In this document: positions 1 to 7,798 of the stretch, piece by piece
How the letters are laid out: the number at the start of each line of letters is the position of its first letter
Position numbering within the stretch: the stretch's first letter is position 1
Source of the DNA: Bacillota bacterium
GTDB taxonomy: Bacteria > Bacillota > DTU065
NCBI GenBank assembly: GCA_028708605.1
Contig: JAQVYS010000010.1
Span: 1 to 42,621, forward strand
Reading direction: 5' to 3'
DNA length: 42,621 nucleotides
Notes under the pieces: model-generated
The model's database searches: none
What the model was told of the DNA's origin: nothing
Seen by the model: the letters and a program-made list of their open reading frames with translations, nothing else
Program-made: the position numbers and the translations under genes

Positions 1-246
1 CTAAGTGGGTTTGAAACTAAAGAGCAGTTTAAACGGATGTTTTTAGGCAGACTCTTAATCACAGGTGTACTTACTTGGCTTTATATCGAATCAAGAAGCA
101 TTTGGCTGGTTGTGACTATTCATGCTCTACAGGATCTTGGAACGTATTTGCTGGTATATCATTATACAAAAAAACTAGGTAGTCAAAGACTACCTAGCAC
201 TATGACCAGTCAAGAATCTAGGACTGATATTGAGTCCTCGAGCTAG
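1..246 (+). CDS. CPBP (CAAX/Abi) intramembrane protease, C-terminal part
   Basis: The reading frame is open from the first base, so only the last 81 codons are present and the start lies outside the window. The fragment has two hydrophobic segments and the motif IHALQDL, which matches the third conserved CPBP motif (HxxxN/D, here HALQD) that helps bind the catalytic metal in these membrane proteases. The preceding segment with W-L-Y-I-E and S-I-W-L-V-V is typical of the last helices of the family. The EExxxR motif would lie upstream and cannot be checked. The tail beyond about residue 60 is polar and overlaps the 3' end of the convergent gene by 57 bases. Family assignment is from motif and hydrophobicity only. 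Confidence 0.6.
   Translation, partial: LSGFETKEQFKRMFLGRLLITGVLTWLYIESRSIWLVVTIHALQDLGTYLLVYHYTKKLGSQRLPSTMTSQESRTDIESSS
168..197 (-). terminator. Rho-independent terminator of the TM2-XRE gene
   Basis: A perfect 10-bp stem (CTAGGTAGTC at 175-184 and GACTACCTAG at 188-197) with a 3-base loop is followed on the minus strand by seven Ts (168-174). The stop codon of the minus-strand gene (190-192) lies inside the stem. It also falls within the coding sequence of the convergent CPBP gene. Confidence 0.85.
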
Positions 247-843
247 AATATTGATAGTAGCATCATCAGGATTTGATCCTTTTAGATAGCCAGCTATCTC
301 TAACTCTGAGATGCCAGTAATTTCTGCAAGATCTTTTACTCCCATACCTTTAAGATCCATCAATTCAGCTAAGGTAGCAGCAAATGATGAATTGAGTTCA
401 GGTTTGGTTTCTTCTTTAACAAGGGTTTCATAAGATGTGGTTTTTTCAAGTGCTGATGCTGATTCGTTAGCAGATTGAGAGGCTTCAGAAAGATAGTCTC
501 TTCTTGCTGCTTCGACTAAGCCAGCAATGTCCTTAGATTCGCTCTCTTCGGATTCTTTTTGAGCGGCTGTTAAGAAAGACCAGATCCAGTTACCAATGCT
601 AAGAAATAAGATGCCAAAAGCTATTCCCATATTGGAAGGTGAACCAAGCCATGCTACAAGCCTCTGTACAAACGATCCTTCAGAGGAAATGAGTGGATAG
701 ACTATTGTTAATCCAACAATACCTAAACCAATGTGAGCTAAGAAGTGAAATATACCCCATCCCATTTTACCTATATAAATCTGGCCTAAACCTGGGACTA
801 CAAATGAAAAAACAGATGCCAGACCTGGGTCGCGATTTTTCAT
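190..843 (-). CDS. TM2-domain membrane protein fused to a C-terminal XRE-like helix-turn-helix
   Basis: A 217-residue protein. Residues 1-30 carry a TM2-like motif (PGLASVF...PGLGQIYIGK), and about three hydrophobic segments fill residues 8-95. Residues 95-150 are acidic, Ser/Ala-rich and probably disordered. Residues 155-217 look like an XRE-type DNA-binding domain: AATLAELM, then VKDLAEITGISELEIAGYLKG, then INILARGLNISPRFL, the spacing of a five-helix XRE fold. The ATG start fits TM2 homologues, which begin just before the PGL motif, although no good Shine-Dalgarno lies within 12 bases; a GGAAGGGGG stretch sits about 27 bases upstream with a GCTGCA/TGCAGC hairpin between. A membrane-tethered regulator is the simplest inference; its target is unknown. 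Confidence 0.7.
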   Translation of the reverse strand: MKNRDPGLASVFSFVVPGLGQIYIGKMGWGIFHFLAHIGLGIVGLTIVYPLISSEGSFVQRLVAWLGSPSNMGIAFGILFLSIGNWIWSFLTAAQKESEESESKDIAGLVEAARRDYLSEASQSANESASALEKTTSYETLVKEETKPELNSSFAATLAELMDLKGMGVKDLAEITGISELEIAGYLKGSNPDDATINILARGLNISPRFLTGHSAR

Positions 844-1033
844 ACAAACGCTGCACGAATTTTCTGCAGCTACCCCCTTCCTCTTCAGTGTACTTAATAA
901 TTATTTCTCTTAGAAGTGTATAACTCCTGCTTACATTGTTTGTGTGACAACTGAGAAAGAATTAGGTTACATCAAGAGAAAGTTGTTTTGTTGGAGATTT
1001 TTGGGATTAAAAAAGCTACAAAAACGGAAAAAG

Positions 1034-1062
1034 TTGAGTAGATAAGACTTAAGTGATATATT
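1034..1062 (+). promoter_or_regulatory. Candidate promoter of argS
   Basis: TTGAGT (1034-1039), a 17-base spacer and TATATT (1057-1062) resemble a housekeeping promoter, 66 bases upstream of argS. I see no T-box AGGGTGG-type motif in the 844-1128 gap, so tRNA-responsive attenuation is not supported. Confidence 0.4.
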
Positions 1063-1128
1063 ATTTAGAAGGATAAATAATGAACTGAGAAAATATAGAT
1101 CTAAAGTGTATTTATAAGGAGCGTAATT

Positions 1129-2817
1129 ATGGGTATAGCAAAAGATATTGTGGCGGAATCCATTTATACCGCATTACCACAATTAAGTTTACAAGAGATA
1201 GATGAGCTCTTAGAGGTTCCACCTAACCAGGATTTAGGTGATTATTCTTTTCCCTGTTTTACTTTAGCAAAGAAACTGAAGAAATCCCCTGTACTTATTG
1301 CTAGTGACTTAGCTGAAAAGATGCCAGAAAACAAGCTTTTTGAGAAAATTGATGTTGTTTATGGCTTTGTAAACTTTTCTCTAAATAAAGGCTATCTTGC
1401 GTCCAAACTTTTACCTAAAATCATTTCAGAACATAAAGAGTATGGCAAAAGTGCTGAAGGAGCAGGAAAGACTGTAGTACTAGACTTTTCTTCTCCAAAT
1501 ATAGCCAAGCCATTTAGTGTTGCCCATCTTAGGTCAACGGTTATTGGGCATTCGTTGGCCCGGATTTGGGAGCACATGGGATATAAAGCAGAGAGAGTTA
1601 ATCACCTTGGTGATTGGGGAACTCAGTTTGGTAAGGTTATTGTCGCCTATAAAAAATGGGGCGATGAACCAAGTGAGCATTCCAAAGGCTCAATTAGGCA
1701 TTTGTTAGAGCTTTATGTGCGCTTTCATAAAGAAGCCGAAGACCAACCTGATCTCGATGATGAGGCAAGGCTATGGTTTAAGAAATTAGAAGACGGGGAT
1801 AAAGAAGCGTACTCTCTATGGCAACAGTTTAGAAAGACGAGCTTAGATAATCTCCGAGAAGTATATGAGTTAATGGGCGTTGGCTTTGATCATTATACCG
1901 GAGAAAGCTTTTATAATGATTTAATGCCAAAGGCAATAGAGAAGCTAGAGCCGTTTATGGAGGTTAGTGAAGGCGCCGATATTGTATCCTTGGGTGAGGA
2001 TATGCCTCCTTTTTTGGTACGTAAATCAGACGGCGCGACCTTGTATGGAACAAGGGATCTAACAGCAGCTATCTATCGTTTTGAGACCTTTAACTTTGCA
2101 AAATGCTTGTATGTGGTAGGTGGCGAGCAGGCTCTACACTTTAAGCAGGTTTTTGCTGTACTCAAAAAGCTTGGATACGACTGGGCTGATAGTTGTGAAC
2201 ATGTGCCTTTTGGTCTAATGAGATTTGGAGATATGAAACTATCTACAAGGCAAGGTAATGTAATTTTTTTAGAGGATGTTTTAAATAAGGCTATTGATTT
2301 AACTAAAGAGATTATTGAAGAGAAAAATCCAGACATCGAAAATAAAGATGATGTTGCAAGAATGGTTGGAGTTGGAGCGGTAATCTTCAACGACTTGCGC
2401 AATAACCGCATTAAAACCATTAATTTTGAGTGGGATGATCTTCTTAATTTCCAAGGAGATACAGGCCCTTATATCCAGTACACTCATGCTAGAGCATGTA
2501 GCCTTCTCTCGAAAGCTGAGGAGGTCACAACGGTTAATTTGGAACTATTACAAGAAGTAGAAGAAGAGGTTCTAGTAGCTGAATTAGAGCGTTTTCCTGA
2601 TATTGTAAAGCAAGCAGCTAGAGCTAATGAGCCTTCTACAATCGCAAGATATCTTCTGAGTCTCGCAAGGGATTTTAATAAGTTCTATCAAGCACATCGG
2701 ATTTTAGATGTAGAAGAAGAACTTAAAAAAGCAAGGCTAACCTTAGTCGATGCGATTAGAAAAACTATTGATACAGGACTTTTCCTATTAGGGCTCGAAG
2801 CTCCTGAAAAGATGTAA
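1129..2817 (+). CDS. argS: Arginyl-tRNA synthetase
   Basis: Class I synthetase that charges tRNA-Arg with arginine using ATP. At 562 residues it has family length. The N-terminal additional domain (1-110) is followed by the ATP-binding signature around residues 121-140, SSPNIAKPFSVAHLRST, where the usual HxGH reads S-V-A-H. The family-typical INHLGDWGTQFGK equivalent follows (here VNHLGDWGTQFGK). The KMSK-equivalent loop is MKLSTRQGNV near residue 369; many ArgRS lack the canonical lysine here. The C-terminal DALR anticodon-binding domain ends near ...LFLLGLEAPEKM. AAGGAG lies 8 bases before the ATG. A strong terminator follows directly, so this looks monocistronic. A tRNA-Arg gene lies 360 bases downstream. 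Confidence 0.97.
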   Translation: MGIAKDIVAESIYTALPQLSLQEIDELLEVPPNQDLGDYSFPCFTLAKKLKKSPVLIASDLAEKMPENKLFEKIDVVYGFVNFSLNKGYLASKLLPKIISEHKEYGKSAEGAGKTVVLDFSSPNIAKPFSVAHLRSTVIGHSLARIWEHMGYKAERVNHLGDWGTQFGKVIVAYKKWGDEPSEHSKGSIRHLLELYVRFHKEAEDQPDLDDEARLWFKKLEDGDKEAYSLWQQFRKTSLDNLREVYELMGVGFDHYTGESFYNDLMPKAIEKLEPFMEVSEGADIVSLGEDMPPFLVRKSDGATLYGTRDLTAAIYRFETFNFAKCLYVVGGEQALHFKQVFAVLKKLGYDWADSCEHVPFGLMRFGDMKLSTRQGNVIFLEDVLNKAIDLTKEIIEEKNPDIENKDDVARMVGVGAVIFNDLRNNRIKTINFEWDDLLNFQGDTGPYIQYTHARACSLLSKAEEVTTVNLELLQEVEEEVLVAELERFPDIVKQAARANEPSTIARYLLSLARDFNKFYQAHRILDVEEELKKARLTLVDAIRKTIDTGLFLLGLEAPEKM

Positions 2818-2821
2818 CATG

Positions 2822-2844
2822 GCTCGGCGAAAGCCGAGCTTTTT
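2822..2844 (+). terminator. argS terminator
   Basis: GCTCGGC, GAAA tetraloop, GCCGAGC, then five Ts, beginning 5 bases after the argS stop. Confidence 0.93.
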
Positions 2845-2959
2845 GTAATTTGGAGTAATGTATTTATAGAGGGAAGATATATAAAGTATCTATGGAAAGG
2901 CCTGTATAGAACCTTAGCAGAGAAGTCCTTAGTGTGAAGTTATTGTAGAAAACAAGAAA

Positions 2960-3022
2960 GAGAATAGTTCCCCATGTTATGATTAAGGTGCAAATAATAA
3001 TCGACAGAAGGGAACTACTCTC
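2960..3022. repeat. Inverted repeat next to the transposase remnant
   Basis: GAGAATAGTTCCC (2960-2972) and GGGAACTACTCTC (3010-3022) are inverted copies matching at 12 of 13 positions, separated by 37 bases. The right arm ends at the ATG of the transposase-like fragment. It could be a relic of an insertion-sequence end or a translation-controlling hairpin of the old element. Confidence 0.5.
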
Positions 3023-3142
3023 ATGAACATTATATCGCAACTTCAAGAATTTATCAGCAATAACATCAGCAGCATTTTCGAACAGTGCTTAGAAGGTACT
3101 AGCTTTACTGAATTAGTCGGAGAAGCCCGATATTCTTTACAG
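3023..3142 (+). pseudogene. N-terminal remnant of a transposase (ISLre2/UPF0236-like)
   Basis: An ATG-initiated frame encodes about 40 residues resembling the amino-terminal helix of ISLre2-family (UPF0236) transposases: short hydrophobic-amphipathic helices and a segment EGTSFTELVGEA, like the family's FxxLxxEA-type start. The frame then runs into the tRNA-Arg promoter and stops inside the tRNA gene (TAG at 3206-3208), so the rest of the transposase is missing. The resemblance is from memory of the family; I could not align it. Confidence 0.4.
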
Positions 3143-3165
3143 TGGCCGATTTATTGTGCTATAAT
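3136..3165 (+). promoter_or_regulatory. Promoter of tRNA-Arg
   Basis: TTTACA (3136-3141), an 18-base spacer and a consensus TATAAT (3160-3165) place the transcription start about 5 bases before the mature tRNA 5' end. It lies at the junction with the transposase remnant. Confidence 0.75.
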
Positions 3166-3176
3166 ATTTAAGAAAT

Positions 3177-3253
3177 GGCCCCGTAGCTCAGTAGGATAGA
3201 GCAACGGTTTCCTAAACCGTGTGTCGGACGTTCGAGTCGTCTCGGGGTCACCA
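3177..3253 (+). tRNA. tRNA-Arg (anticodon CCT)
   Basis: A complete 77-base cloverleaf with encoded CCA. The acceptor stem pairs GGCCCCG with CGGGGTC (one G-U), the D arm is GCTC/GAGC, the anticodon arm is ACGGT-TTCCTAA-ACCGT with CCT at positions 34-36, and the T arm is GGACG-TTCGAGT-CGTCT. It reads AGG codons. Confidence 0.96.
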
Positions 3254-3627
3254 TCTTGAATATCAAGGGAGGAGTTGTCAGAGCCTTACACAAAACTTGG
3301 TGAAGGGTTAGGATAACTAAGCTGTATTTTTGTCTGAGGTTTCAAAAATTTAATATGGAATTATTTGAAGCTCTAGAGTAATCTAGGGCTTTTTTACTAC
3401 GCGAAACCCTCTATTGTGCACTAGCAGATAGCAAAAGTTGTGTTGCGAGAATCGATTGGAGGGGTTCGTGTTTAGAAAGTGGCATGTTGTGTGAGTATTC
3501 TAGAAAGTGCAGCCTTTTTTTGTTTTAACAGAAATTCGGAAATAATGAAGCTATGCATATCTAGCAGGGAATAATACCTAGCACAACAAATAATACAGTA
3601 AGACTAATTTACAAAGGATGGAATCAA
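3254..3627. other. Non-coding gap after tRNA-Arg
   Basis: 374 bases. It contains a terminator at 3369-3395 and a seven-T run at 3516-3522 without a convincing stem. No reading frame with a ribosome-binding site is visible. The last 60 bases are AT-rich and presumably hold the promoter of the solute-binding protein gene, but I cannot pick a clear -35/-10 pair. Confidence 0.5.
3369..3395 (+). terminator. Terminator downstream of tRNA-Arg
   Basis: AGCTCTAGA, loop GTAA, TCTAGGGCT (one G-U pair) followed by a T run. It ends a transcript that would extend about 115 bases past the tRNA. Confidence 0.75.
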
Positions 3628-4926
3628 ATGAAAAGGAAATATTTAGTTTCATTAAGCTTACTGTTCTTATTGTCTGTATTTGTATTTTCTAAGACTCTCA
3701 CAGTATGGCTTACAGGGGTAAACAATGAAGTGCTCAACATCTACAAGGATTTAGTTGATGAGAGTTTTACAGCTAAAACCGGAATCGAAGTTAGGTTTAC
3801 TAATTTAAGCTGGGGTGACTTTGAAAACAGGTTCATTTTGGCAGCTGCTTCAGGCGAAGCACCAGATGTTGGTGGCATGGGGCCGTTGTTTGCCCCAGAG
3901 TTAGGCATTAGAGGAGCCGTTATTGACCTCAAAGCAACTTTCGATGACTTTGATGAGGTAACCAAGAATCTTTATCCTGCCGTATTTAGATCTTTAAGTT
4001 ACCAAGGTTCGGTTTTTGGTGTTCACTATGATGCCAACTTTTCAATGACAGGATTCCAAAGAGATGATATTTTGCAGCAACATGGGGTTGGAAGTCTTGA
4101 AACTTGGGAAGAGGTAAGAAGGGCTTTACCAAAACTCCAAGCAAATGGTAGTAATCTATCTTTAGCTTGGCAGTTAAGCACGGATCTTTACGAAGATGCA
4201 AATATGTTCATGTGGCAGCATGGCGGAGATGACTATACTTCAGATCTTAAAGCTTCGGGTTATTATGAGCCAGAAGCGATTAGAGGCTTTACAGAATATG
4301 TTGAACTCTATACAAAATACAACATTGATAGAGCTTCTCCAGTTGTTCAGGCGTTTTCAGATGGTAGCCTCTTCTATTTCATTCAGCAACCACCTTGGTA
4401 TTCTAACCTTTTACTTGCTCATCCGCAGCTCCAAGGCAAATGGAGTATTGTTCAAGTTCCAGGCACATTACGTGATGGGGTTATTCATAGGGAATCATCT
4501 GTTGCGGGCAATGCTTTAAGTATCTTTAAGACGTCCGAAATGAAAGAGGAAGCATGGGACTTTATTAAATGGATAATCTCTGAACCAATTCAGGTTGAGA
4601 TCGCAACACGTACCATAGCATCATCAGGAGGACACTTAGCACTTCCTGCTGATCTTAATGCAATTACTAAAGTAAATCTCCCTGAAAGGGACATTTTAGT
4701 GTACCAAAGAGCACTTGAAGAAGGTACTACTTCTGTTTATGGACTTGTAGCACCAAGACACAGAAGACGTTATCTGCAATTTGCTGCAGAAGAAGCTATT
4801 TTAATGAATGTACCACCAGAAGAAGCATTGATGAAATATGCACAAGAGCATAGTTTTGAGATTCGCAAAAAAGAGACTGAATATGCAAGATTTATTCAAA
4901 GAATGCTAGAAGAACAACGTAAATAA
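3628..4926 (+). CDS. Extracellular solute-binding protein, family 1 (sugar type), paralogue A
   Basis: A 432-residue periplasmic binding protein of the maltose/multiple-sugar class. A signal peptide spans residues 1-21 (MKRKYLVSLSLLFLLSVFVFS) with no lipobox cysteine, so it is likely released into the periplasm. The mature protein starts with the KTLTVWLTG strand and has the family pattern FTAKTGIEV, then APDVGGMGP, W-rich hinge segments and a C-terminal RKKETEYARFIQRM helix. The same features recur in the proteins at 8012-9307 and 32165-33454, so the three are paralogues. No permease or ATPase gene is nearby. It has its own ribosome-binding site (AAAGGAT) and a strong palindromic terminator. 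The ligand cannot be read from sequence. Confidence 0.88.
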   Translation: MKRKYLVSLSLLFLLSVFVFSKTLTVWLTGVNNEVLNIYKDLVDESFTAKTGIEVRFTNLSWGDFENRFILAAASGEAPDVGGMGPLFAPELGIRGAVIDLKATFDDFDEVTKNLYPAVFRSLSYQGSVFGVHYDANFSMTGFQRDDILQQHGVGSLETWEEVRRALPKLQANGSNLSLAWQLSTDLYEDANMFMWQHGGDDYTSDLKASGYYEPEAIRGFTEYVELYTKYNIDRASPVVQAFSDGSLFYFIQQPPWYSNLLLAHPQLQGKWSIVQVPGTLRDGVIHRESSVAGNALSIFKTSEMKEEAWDFIKWIISEPIQVEIATRTIASSGGHLALPADLNAITKVNLPERDILVYQRALEEGTTSVYGLVAPRHRRRYLQFAAEEAILMNVPPEEALMKYAQEHSFEIRKKETEYARFIQRMLEEQRK

Positions 4927-4932
4927 AAAAAC

Positions 4933-4970
4933 AATAGGTGGTTCTAGAGATCTCTAGAACCACCTATTTT
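4933..4970. terminator. Bidirectional terminator (36-bp perfect palindrome)
   Basis: Positions 4933-4968 form a perfect inverted repeat: the left arm is AATAGGTGGTTCTAGAGA and the right arm its exact reverse complement, with no separate loop. A-rich sequence to the left and Ts to the right let it terminate both the binding-protein gene and the convergent ddh gene. Confidence 0.88.
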
Positions 4971-4974
4971 AAAG

Positions 4975-5958
4975 TCAAAGTAATTCTTTTCTTAACAAAG
5001 CGTTAGATTTTGGTGATAGGTAAGATGGAGCGACATCTAGTACACTTTTAGCTCCAACTTGGCCTTCTTTGTTTAGCCTAAATGCAGCTCTGGCATAAGC
5101 TACTAATACACTAGATGTAAAGCCTGGATTTGAGGCTAGATTTAGTGAAAATTCAACAATTTGGCTACTTTCTCTTTCAGTTTGACCGCTTCTAATAACA
5201 AAACCGCCATGTGGCATTTTTGCATGGTTTTCTTTTAGCTCTTCTTCTGAAATAAAATGTACTATAGTAGTGTAATCTGCAAAATAGTTGGGCATTTTTT
5301 TTATAGTTTCTTCAATTTTACTCTTATCTGAGCCTTCCTCTGCGACAACAAAGCATTCTCTAAGATGCTTCTCTCCTGTCTTAAGGTCTGGTCTTTGACC
5401 GCTTCTTACCCTGTTTAGCGCACCTTCAATAGGTATAGTGTATTGGATAGCACCCTTTACCCCTTCTACTCTACGAATGGCATCAGAGTGACCTTGGCTG
5501 ACACCTTTGCCCCAGAAGGTGTAGGTATCACCGTCAGGCAAAATAGCTTCTGTCATTGTGCGCATAATAGAAAATAGCCCTGGGTCCCAGCCAACAGAGA
5601 TTATACTGGTTTTGCCATTAGACCTTGCAGCTTCATCCATTTTTTGAAAATACTCGGGAATCTTTGCGTGAGTATCAAAGCTATCAATAGTATTAAAGAG
5701 CCTTGCAATTTCGGGACCTTGCTTAGGTAAGTCAGTAGCAGACCCGCCACAGAGGATCATTACATCGATTTTATTTTGAAATTTACATATGTCACTAATG
5801 TGATAAACTGGAGTTTTTGTCTCAGTTTTAATTCTAGATGGATCGCGGCGGGAGAAGACCCCAACAAGTTCCATATCTTTGTTTTGCTCAAGTGCTAGTA
5901 AAGCACCTTTACCTAAATTCCCATATCCAACAATTCCGATCTGAATAAGTTTAGTCAT
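4975..5958 (-). CDS. ddh: Meso-diaminopimelate D-dehydrogenase
   Basis: NADP-dependent enzyme (EC 1.4.1.16) making meso-diaminopimelate in one step from tetrahydrodipicolinate for lysine and peptidoglycan synthesis. The 327 residues match family length (about 326). The N-terminal Rossmann motif is IGIVGYGNLGKGAL, followed by VFSRRDPSRI (NADP 2'-phosphate binding). Substrate-site family segments include CGGSATDLP, NTIDSFDTHAKIPEY, SVGWDPGLFSIMR and WGKGVSQGHSDAIRR. I chose the ATG at 5956-5958 because a perfect GGAGGAG lies 5 bases upstream and homologues start at this Met; an upstream in-frame ATG at 6042 would add 28 residues with no homology. It is convergent with the upstream binding-protein gene and divergent from the gene at 6164. 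Confidence 0.95.
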   Translation of the reverse strand: MTKLIQIGIVGYGNLGKGALLALEQNKDMELVGVFSRRDPSRIKTETKTPVYHISDICKFQNKIDVMILCGGSATDLPKQGPEIARLFNTIDSFDTHAKIPEYFQKMDEAARSNGKTSIISVGWDPGLFSIMRTMTEAILPDGDTYTFWGKGVSQGHSDAIRRVEGVKGAIQYTIPIEGALNRVRSGQRPDLKTGEKHLRECFVVAEEGSDKSKIEETIKKMPNYFADYTTIVHFISEEELKENHAKMPHGGFVIRSGQTERESSQIVEFSLNLASNPGFTSSVLVAYARAAFRLNKEGQVGAKSVLDVAPSYLSPKSNALLRKELL

Positions 5959-6083
5959 ATAATCTCCTCCAGAAAAAAGGCTTGTAATCTGTGTTTTTGG
6001 TGATTTTTCTTTAATGGTATCTTTTTTTACTGCGTATTGCAAGGTCGAGCGGTTTTGGATACTTTAGTTAATGTCAGAAATTG

Positions 6084-6099
6084 TTTGCAAAAGTGCAAA
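6084..6099. promoter_or_regulatory. Palindromic operator candidate
   Basis: TTTGCA-AAAG-TGCAAA is a perfect 6-4-6 inverted repeat in the 205-base divergent region between ddh and the secreted lectin-like gene. The size suits a dimeric repressor. The regulator is unknown. Confidence 0.35.
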
Positions 6100-6163
6100 A
6101 ATATGCAGGTTAGTTACAGCAAGTGCAGAAACATTGAAGTAAAAGGGTAAAGGAGGTTTTTTC

Positions 6164-6808
6164 GTGAAGAAAAAATTGTTGGGTTTATTAATTGTTTTGC
6201 TCTGCTCAGTGGGAGTTTTTGCCGAGGTTTACACACAGGATTTTTCAGACAATAAAATGCCAGCTGATTTTACCGTAGTCGATGGAGTTTGGAGTGTTAC
6301 AGGTGGTCGTATAGTTGGTGAAAGTGCAACAAATAGCATTCAGGGTAGAGTAGTCTTTGGCCCTGTAATGGATAGTTTTGTTTATTCAGTGGATGTAACC
6401 TTCCTTTCAGCTGTAGAACAGAGTCGTTGGTTTTCAATCTTTTTTAGAGCGACAGAAAATGGCGATCCACCTTACCATATGTTCACTCTAAGAAAAAACA
6501 CCAGTGCTAAAAACGGTACTGAACTTGCATTTAGACATCCTGCAGGTCATTGGGATGTAAGGAGGACACAGCCACACTATAAAGCCTTTGATTTTGATGA
6601 AACATTTACGTTAACTGTTGCAGTTGATGGTGATCTTTATCTTTACTTCATCGATGGGGATCTTCAATTTGCAGCATATGAAACTGGATTCCTAGATGAG
6701 GGAGTCTTTGGTCTTCATGTAAATGGCTGCAAAGTTGCATTTGATAATATTAAGATAGAACCATACGATAGAGCAAAATTTAGAGAGTATGAAAGAGAAG
6801 CTTATTAA
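6164..6808 (+). CDS. Secreted concanavalin-A-like (LamG/DUF1080-type) domain protein
   Basis: A 214-residue protein starting at GTG with a near-perfect AAAGGAGG 9 bases upstream. Residues 1-20 form a signal peptide ending VFA. The rest is one beta-sandwich: FSDNKMP...DGVWSVTGGRIVG, an IFFRATENG strand, VAVDGDLYLYFIDGDLQF, and a closing VAFDNIKIEP strand. This pattern (a smeared F-D-G-W-x-V start and a D-N-I-K-I end) is typical of LamG or 3-keto-glucoside hydrolase-like folds that bind carbohydrate. No catalytic residues can be assigned. It resembles the N-terminal domain of the DUF4434 protein at 30670-32190. Inference: a periplasmic sugar-binding module. Terminators follow. Confidence 0.6.
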   Translation: MKKKLLGLLIVLLCSVGVFAEVYTQDFSDNKMPADFTVVDGVWSVTGGRIVGESATNSIQGRVVFGPVMDSFVYSVDVTFLSAVEQSRWFSIFFRATENGDPPYHMFTLRKNTSAKNGTELAFRHPAGHWDVRRTQPHYKAFDFDETFTLTVAVDGDLYLYFIDGDLQFAAYETGFLDEGVFGLHVNGCKVAFDNIKIEPYDRAKFREYEREAY

Positions 6809-6819
6809 TTTATAGATCT

Positions 6820-6847
6820 AAAAAGAGACTGGTCCCAGTCTCTTTTT
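6820..6847. terminator. Terminator after the lectin-like gene
   Basis: AAAAAGAGACTGG, a 2-base loop, then CCAGTCTCTTTTT: a perfect stem with T and A tracts on both sides, so it could work in either direction. Confidence 0.9.
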
Positions 6848-6895
6848 AGGTGGTAACCTTAGTAGAGGTTTTTTACTTTCGCTAAAACTATCTCT

Positions 6896-6934
6896 AGCCT
6901 ATATTTATCAGTCATAGATAAATATAGGCTTTTT
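6896..6934 (+). terminator. Second, isolated terminator-like hairpin
   Basis: AGCCTATATTTATC and GATAAATATAGGCT form a perfect 14-bp stem with a 7-base loop, then TTTT. It lies 49 bases after the previous terminator, with no gene between, and 86 bases before the lipoprotein start. It may serve as back-up, or it may attenuate the lipoprotein transcript. Confidence 0.7.
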
Positions 6935-7020
6935 GCTACAATTTAAGCAAAGGCTTAAAGGGCCATATTCTTGAACTCTAAGAAGTAATTTAAAGGTAAT
7001 ATCTAGTTGGAGGGAATACT

Positions 7021-7581
7021 GTGACAAATAGGCTTTGTGTCTTGCTTGGTCTTTGTATACTCAGTGTTGTTTTTGTAGGATGTACAAATACCCCGGAAAA
7101 TACCATCAATTCTTTTGTAAAAGCCTTGAGAAAAGTAGATTTTGAAGAAGCTGCAAGCTATGTAGATGGGAAAATAATTTTCGAACCGATTGACAAAGAC
7201 CAAAAGGATGTATATAGATGGCTATTTAACAAATTCACATATACTATTAAAGACATCCAAGTAGATGGGGACGTAGCAAGCGCCACTGTTGACATTGCCA
7301 ATTTGGACTTTGTGGTAATCGGTGGGAAACTCTTAGGTGAGGTTACAAGCTTAAAACTAGCTACACTTTTTAATGACGAGGAGCTGACAGATTTAGATAT
7401 AAACGAGCTTATAATAAAGCGCTTTCGAGACTCTAATGCTCCTAAGAAAACTGATACTTTGACTCTAGAACTCAGAAAAATAGATGGAGATTGGAAAATA
7501 GCTTCAACAAAAGAGCTAGAGCGTGGTATCTTAGTAGAGATTAAGCTACTAGCTGATCTTTATGAAGAGTTGAAACAGTGA
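7021..7581 (+). CDS. Lipoprotein of unknown function (DUF4878/NTF2-like appearance)
   Basis: A 186-residue protein starting at GTG with GGAGGG upstream. The signal peptide ends in a lipobox VFVGC with the acylated cysteine at residue 21. The mature part begins TNTPENTINSFVKALRKVDFEEAASYV, the opening helix pattern of NTF2-like lipoproteins (DUF4878/DUF5105 type), continues with alternating strands (TIKDIQVDGDVASATVDI) and has the DGDWKIAS motif common at the end of that fold, followed by a long C-terminal helix. Function is unknown. It is the only clear lipobox protein in the window, in contrast to the solute-binding proteins. No operon partner is evident. Confidence 0.7.
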   Translation: MTNRLCVLLGLCILSVVFVGCTNTPENTINSFVKALRKVDFEEAASYVDGKIIFEPIDKDQKDVYRWLFNKFTYTIKDIQVDGDVASATVDIANLDFVVIGGKLLGEVTSLKLATLFNDEELTDLDINELIIKRFRDSNAPKKTDTLTLELRKIDGDWKIASTKELERGILVEIKLLADLYEELKQ

Positions 7582-7798
7582 CAGGACTTGCGTTCAGGCT
7601 TTTTTATAGCAGATAAGCTTTGTCTTTGAGAGTTGCATCTATATCATGAAAAAACTTAATACAGTGAGACTTATGTAATTTTTTAGCTAGCCTCTTCTTT
7701 TTTGGTTAAAACCTGTTAAAACTAAGCTGGAATCGGCATCGATTTGTGTTCATACAAATGCTATCTTGGAATCAAGAGAGCGTGAAGGAGGGGCACAC

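Noticed and set aside
844-1128. T-box riboswitch upstream of argS
   Set aside because: No AGGGTGG-type T-box or antiterminator/terminator pair is present.
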